Positions 6,379 to 8,562 of a stretch of DNA of 8,562 bases are shown piece after piece. The notes beneath the pieces were generated by a model. That model saw only the letters and a program-made list of their open reading frames with translations, ran no database searches and was not told the DNA's origin. The position numbers and the translations under genes were made by a program. The stretch is from Bacillota bacterium (GTDB taxonomy: Bacteria > Bacillota > Clostridia > Acetivibrionales > DSM-2933), in contig JAEZNF010000202.1 in assembly GCA_023441845.1 (NCBI GenBank), forward strand, positions 1-8,562, in the 5' to 3' direction. The stretch's first letter is position 1. Every line of letters begins with the position of its first letter.

Positions 6379-8039
6379 TCTTTTACCCGGATAATAAATC
6401 CATAACCGTTGAAGAAGGGACTACTATACTTAAGGCAGCCCGCAAGGCGGGGATTACTATCGAATCTCCATGTAACGGTGCAGGCACCTGCGGAAAGTGC
6501 AAGGTTAAATTGGATAGAGAATCACTAAAGAATGTTGTTTCCAGGGGTAAACATCATCTTTCCGGTGATGAAGAAGAACAGGGCTATGTATTGTCTTGTG
6601 AAACGCAGGTTATTGGTAATATTAAAGTGGAGGTAATACAAAATCAGAAAAACAGCACATTGAAAATACTAAGTAAGGGACAAAGCTTTGATATAAGTCT
6701 GGAGCCTTTGATAAAAAAGAAGTACTTTCAGGAGGAGAACCGTACAAAAGTATTTGCAGGGGGTAATGAATTAGGCATAGAAGCGGGAGATACAAGGGAA
6801 AAAAGCTACGGAGCAGTTATAGATATAGGAACTACAACACTGGTCGCATCCATTGTAAATTTAAATGACGGGTCTGAAATAGGTACTGCCTCAGCCTTGA
6901 ACCCACAAGCGGTTTATGCGCAGGATGTGCTTTCGAGAATCAAGTTTTCATCCGACAATAACGGACTTAATATTATGTATTCTGAAGTGATAGGAGAAAT
7001 TAACAGGATGATCGGTGAAGCAGCCGACAGTTCCGGTATTGACAGTGAAAACATATATGAAGTTGTTTTCAGCGGCAATACATGCATGATTCACTTGGCT
7101 TCAAATACAAACCCCGAATCCCTGGGAAAATACCCATATGCGCCGCAGATCAGCGGTGCGGTATATTTAGATGCCCTTGAACACAATATCAATATTTCAA
7201 GGTTTGGAATTATATATTTACCGCCTATCATCTCGGCATATGTCGGTGCTGATATTACTTCAGGAGTTCTTGCATCACAGCTCCATGAAAATAAGGGTAT
7301 AACCTTATTTGTAGATATTGGCACAAATGGGGAAATGGTTATCGGTTTTGACGGTAAACTCTCAGCTGCGTCAACTGCAGCAGGACCTGCCTTTGAAGGG
7401 ATGAACATAACCCACGGGATGAGAGCGGGAGATGGTGCAATAGAATTTTTTGAGATTGAACAGGAGGGAAATATCAGCACAAAGGTTATTGGCGGGACAA
7501 AAGCATCGGGAATATGCGGAAGCGGACTTTTAGATATAGTTGGTGAGCTCGTAGACAAGGGTGTTATAAACAGGAACGGTAAATTTGTTGAGCCTGAGGC
7601 AAGCAGGTTACATGAGGTTTTAAAGGAAAGATTGGAAAAACAGGATGGAAAAGCGGTTTTTAAAATTACCGAGGATGTTTTTCTTTCGCAAAAAGATGTC
7701 AGGCAGGTTCAGCTTGCAAAAGGTGCTGTAAGGGCTGGAATAGAGTTTTTAATGGAAAACAAGGGGGTAAAAGCCGGTGATGTAGATAAAGTACTTATTG
7801 CAGGCTCATTTGGCTACCATCTTAGAGCAAAGAGCCTTATAAATATAGGGCTTTTGCCGGAGGAGTTTGAAGGGAAAATAGAATTTATCGGCAATACATC
7901 TAAATCCGGCGGTCAGGCATTCCTATTAAATAAAGCTTACAGGAATCAGATGGAGAAGCTGGTTAAGAATGTAGAGGTATTGGAATTGGCAAATTATAAG
8001 GACTTTGACAGGGTATTTGTCAGATGCCTGAATTTTTAA
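6366..8039 (+). CDS. RACE-type corrinoid activator (2Fe-2S ferredoxin plus ASKHA/DUF4445 domain)
   Basis: The 557-residue protein should reduce inactive Co(II) corrinoid back to Co(I), coupled to ATP hydrolysis. Residues 1-92 are a plant-type [2Fe-2S] ferredoxin domain with Cys36, Cys42, Cys45 and Cys78 (C-x5-C-x2-C-x32-C). A linker of about 50 residues follows. From about residue 147 on is the actin-like ATPase domain, with DIGTTT at 153-158, SGNTCMIH at 236-243, DIGTNGE at 317-323, SGICGSGLLD at 381-390 and IAGSFGYH at 478-485. It matches the RACo/RACE and O-demethylase activators, not the [4Fe-4S] RamA type. It is somewhat short for the family (about 600-650), through its linker. The start overlaps the upstream gene by 13 bases, with AAAGGAG at 6348-6354. 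Its place in the operon indicates that the corrinoid protein at 3612-4268 is its client. Confidence 0.92.
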   Translation: MAEVIFYPDNKSITVEEGTTILKAARKAGITIESPCNGAGTCGKCKVKLDRESLKNVVSRGKHHLSGDEEEQGYVLSCETQVIGNIKVEVIQNQKNSTLKILSKGQSFDISLEPLIKKKYFQEENRTKVFAGGNELGIEAGDTREKSYGAVIDIGTTTLVASIVNLNDGSEIGTASALNPQAVYAQDVLSRIKFSSDNNGLNIMYSEVIGEINRMIGEAADSSGIDSENIYEVVFSGNTCMIHLASNTNPESLGKYPYAPQISGAVYLDALEHNINISRFGIIYLPPIISAYVGADITSGVLASQLHENKGITLFVDIGTNGEMVIGFDGKLSAASTAAGPAFEGMNITHGMRAGDGAIEFFEIEQEGNISTKVIGGTKASGICGSGLLDIVGELVDKGVINRNGKFVEPEASRLHEVLKERLEKQDGKAVFKITEDVFLSQKDVRQVQLAKGAVRAGIEFLMENKGVKAGDVDKVLIAGSFGYHLRAKSLINIGLLPEEFEGKIEFIGNTSKSGGQAFLLNKAYRNQMEKLVKNVEVLELANYKDFDRVFVRCLNF

Positions 8040-8054
8040 GAGGAGATGAAAAAA

Positions 8055-8562
8055 ATGAACAGTGACAGAAAAAACCTGAGCTGTTCCGATTGTAGTGTAC
8101 TTAACTGCTACCGGAAAGATAAGAGCTTTCCGGATTTTTGTCTGACTACGAATACGGCAAATAAAGAGATTGAAAAAGTTAATGAGCTATATAGAAGCGA
8201 CGAACTTGTTTCTAAAATCTCTCATGCAGCAGCGGAAATTGAAGGTACATATTATGGGAAACTGACAAGGGTAGAGGAAATAATAGCTTTTGCGAAAAAA
8301 ATCAATGTGAAAAAAATAGGTATTGCAACCTGTATAGGCTTAATGAACGAAACGAAAATTTTTGCTAAGATTCTTAAGGCCAAGGGGATTGAAAGCTATT
8401 GCGTTATATGCAAGGTTGGGTCAACTGACAAAACCGAGGTAGGCGTTCAAGAAGAACTGAAAATTTTAAAAGGCTGCCATGAGGCACTTTGTAACCCGGT
8501 TTTGCAGGCAAAGCTGCTTAATAAGGAAAAAACTGATCTTAATGTCATTGTCGGTCTATGTG
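8055..8562 (+). CDS. DUF1847 cysteine-rich protein, N-terminal part
   Basis: The gene runs off the window; 169 residues are visible. It carries the pattern of DUF1847 proteins: an N-terminal cysteine cluster (Cys10, Cys13, Cys18, Cys29), then YYGKLTRVEEIIAFAKKI at 66-83, GIATCIGL at 89-96, CVICKVG at 116-122 and CNPVLQAKLLN at 146-156. It then has NVIVGLC at the window end. Ten cysteines in 169 residues suggest metal or Fe-S binding; that is inferred from composition. The family has no proven function that I know of. An AGGAG at 8041-8045 lies nine bases before the ATG, and the gene follows the activator gene by 15 bases, so it is probably in the corrinoid operon. A role in corrinoid or metal handling, or redox support of the activator, is plausible from context only. 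Confidence 0.82.
   Translation, partial: MNSDRKNLSCSDCSVLNCYRKDKSFPDFCLTTNTANKEIEKVNELYRSDELVSKISHAAAEIEGTYYGKLTRVEEIIAFAKKINVKKIGIATCIGLMNETKIFAKILKAKGIESYCVICKVGSTDKTEVGVQEELKILKGCHEALCNPVLQAKLLNKEKTDLNVIVGLC

Noticed and set aside
7091..7558. A 155-codon open frame on the - strand
   Set aside because: It lies wholly inside the activator gene, whose motifs are intact in the + frame. The - strand product has a proline/serine/isoleucine-rich composition with no recognisable domain.

Overview
The window looks like chromosomal DNA from an anaerobic, low-to-mid GC Firmicute of the class Clostridia. This rests on the strong purine-rich ribosome binding sites (GGAGG types), the tightly packed same-strand genes, and the gene content: a ferredoxin-dependent 2-oxoacid oxidoreductase, corrinoid methyl transfer, a corrinoid-reactivating ferredoxin/ATPase and a DUF1847 protein. 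It cannot be placed more finely from sequence reading alone. All genes lie on the + strand. No RNA genes, insertion sequences or CRISPR arrays were seen.

Region 1 (1-2879) is the end of an operon for 2-oxoacid/acyl-CoA/amino acid interconversion. It holds the C-terminal part of a PorB-type oxidoreductase beta subunit, a phenylacetate-CoA ligase family (PaaK-like) enzyme and a class I/II PLP aminotransferase. Together they could convert amino acid to 2-oxoacid to acyl-CoA to free acid. They could also run in reverse, building an amino acid from an aryl- or branched-chain acid by reductive carboxylation. The sequence does not decide the direction.

Region 2 (2880-3611) separates the two metabolic operons. 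It holds an 11-bp imperfect hairpin, a 20-bp near-perfect palindrome, two tandem, translationally coupled YezD/DUF2292-like small proteins (the second is only 55 residues), and an AT-rich spacer. The spacer carries a very good sigma-A-type promoter (TTGACA-17-TAAAAT), inverted repeats around it, and a perfect 13-bp stem/7-nt loop in the predicted leader of the next operon.

Region 3 (3612-8562, running off the end) is a corrinoid methyltransferase operon. In order it has a MtaC/MtbC-like corrinoid protein, two different MtaA/MtbA-like (UroD superfamily) zinc methyltransferases, a RACE-type reductive activator with an N-terminal [2Fe-2S] ferredoxin domain, and a cysteine-rich DUF1847 protein. 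The first four genes overlap at their ends. The expected logic is this: one methyltransferase loads a methyl group on the Co(I) corrinoid protein, the other passes it to an acceptor, and the RACE protein rescues the corrinoid after accidental oxidation to Co(II). No MttB, MtaB or MtgB-type substrate methyltransferase and no pterin-binding MtgA/MetH-type acceptor enzyme is in the window, so both the methyl donor and the acceptor are unknown. This is the best candidate for an undescribed system here.
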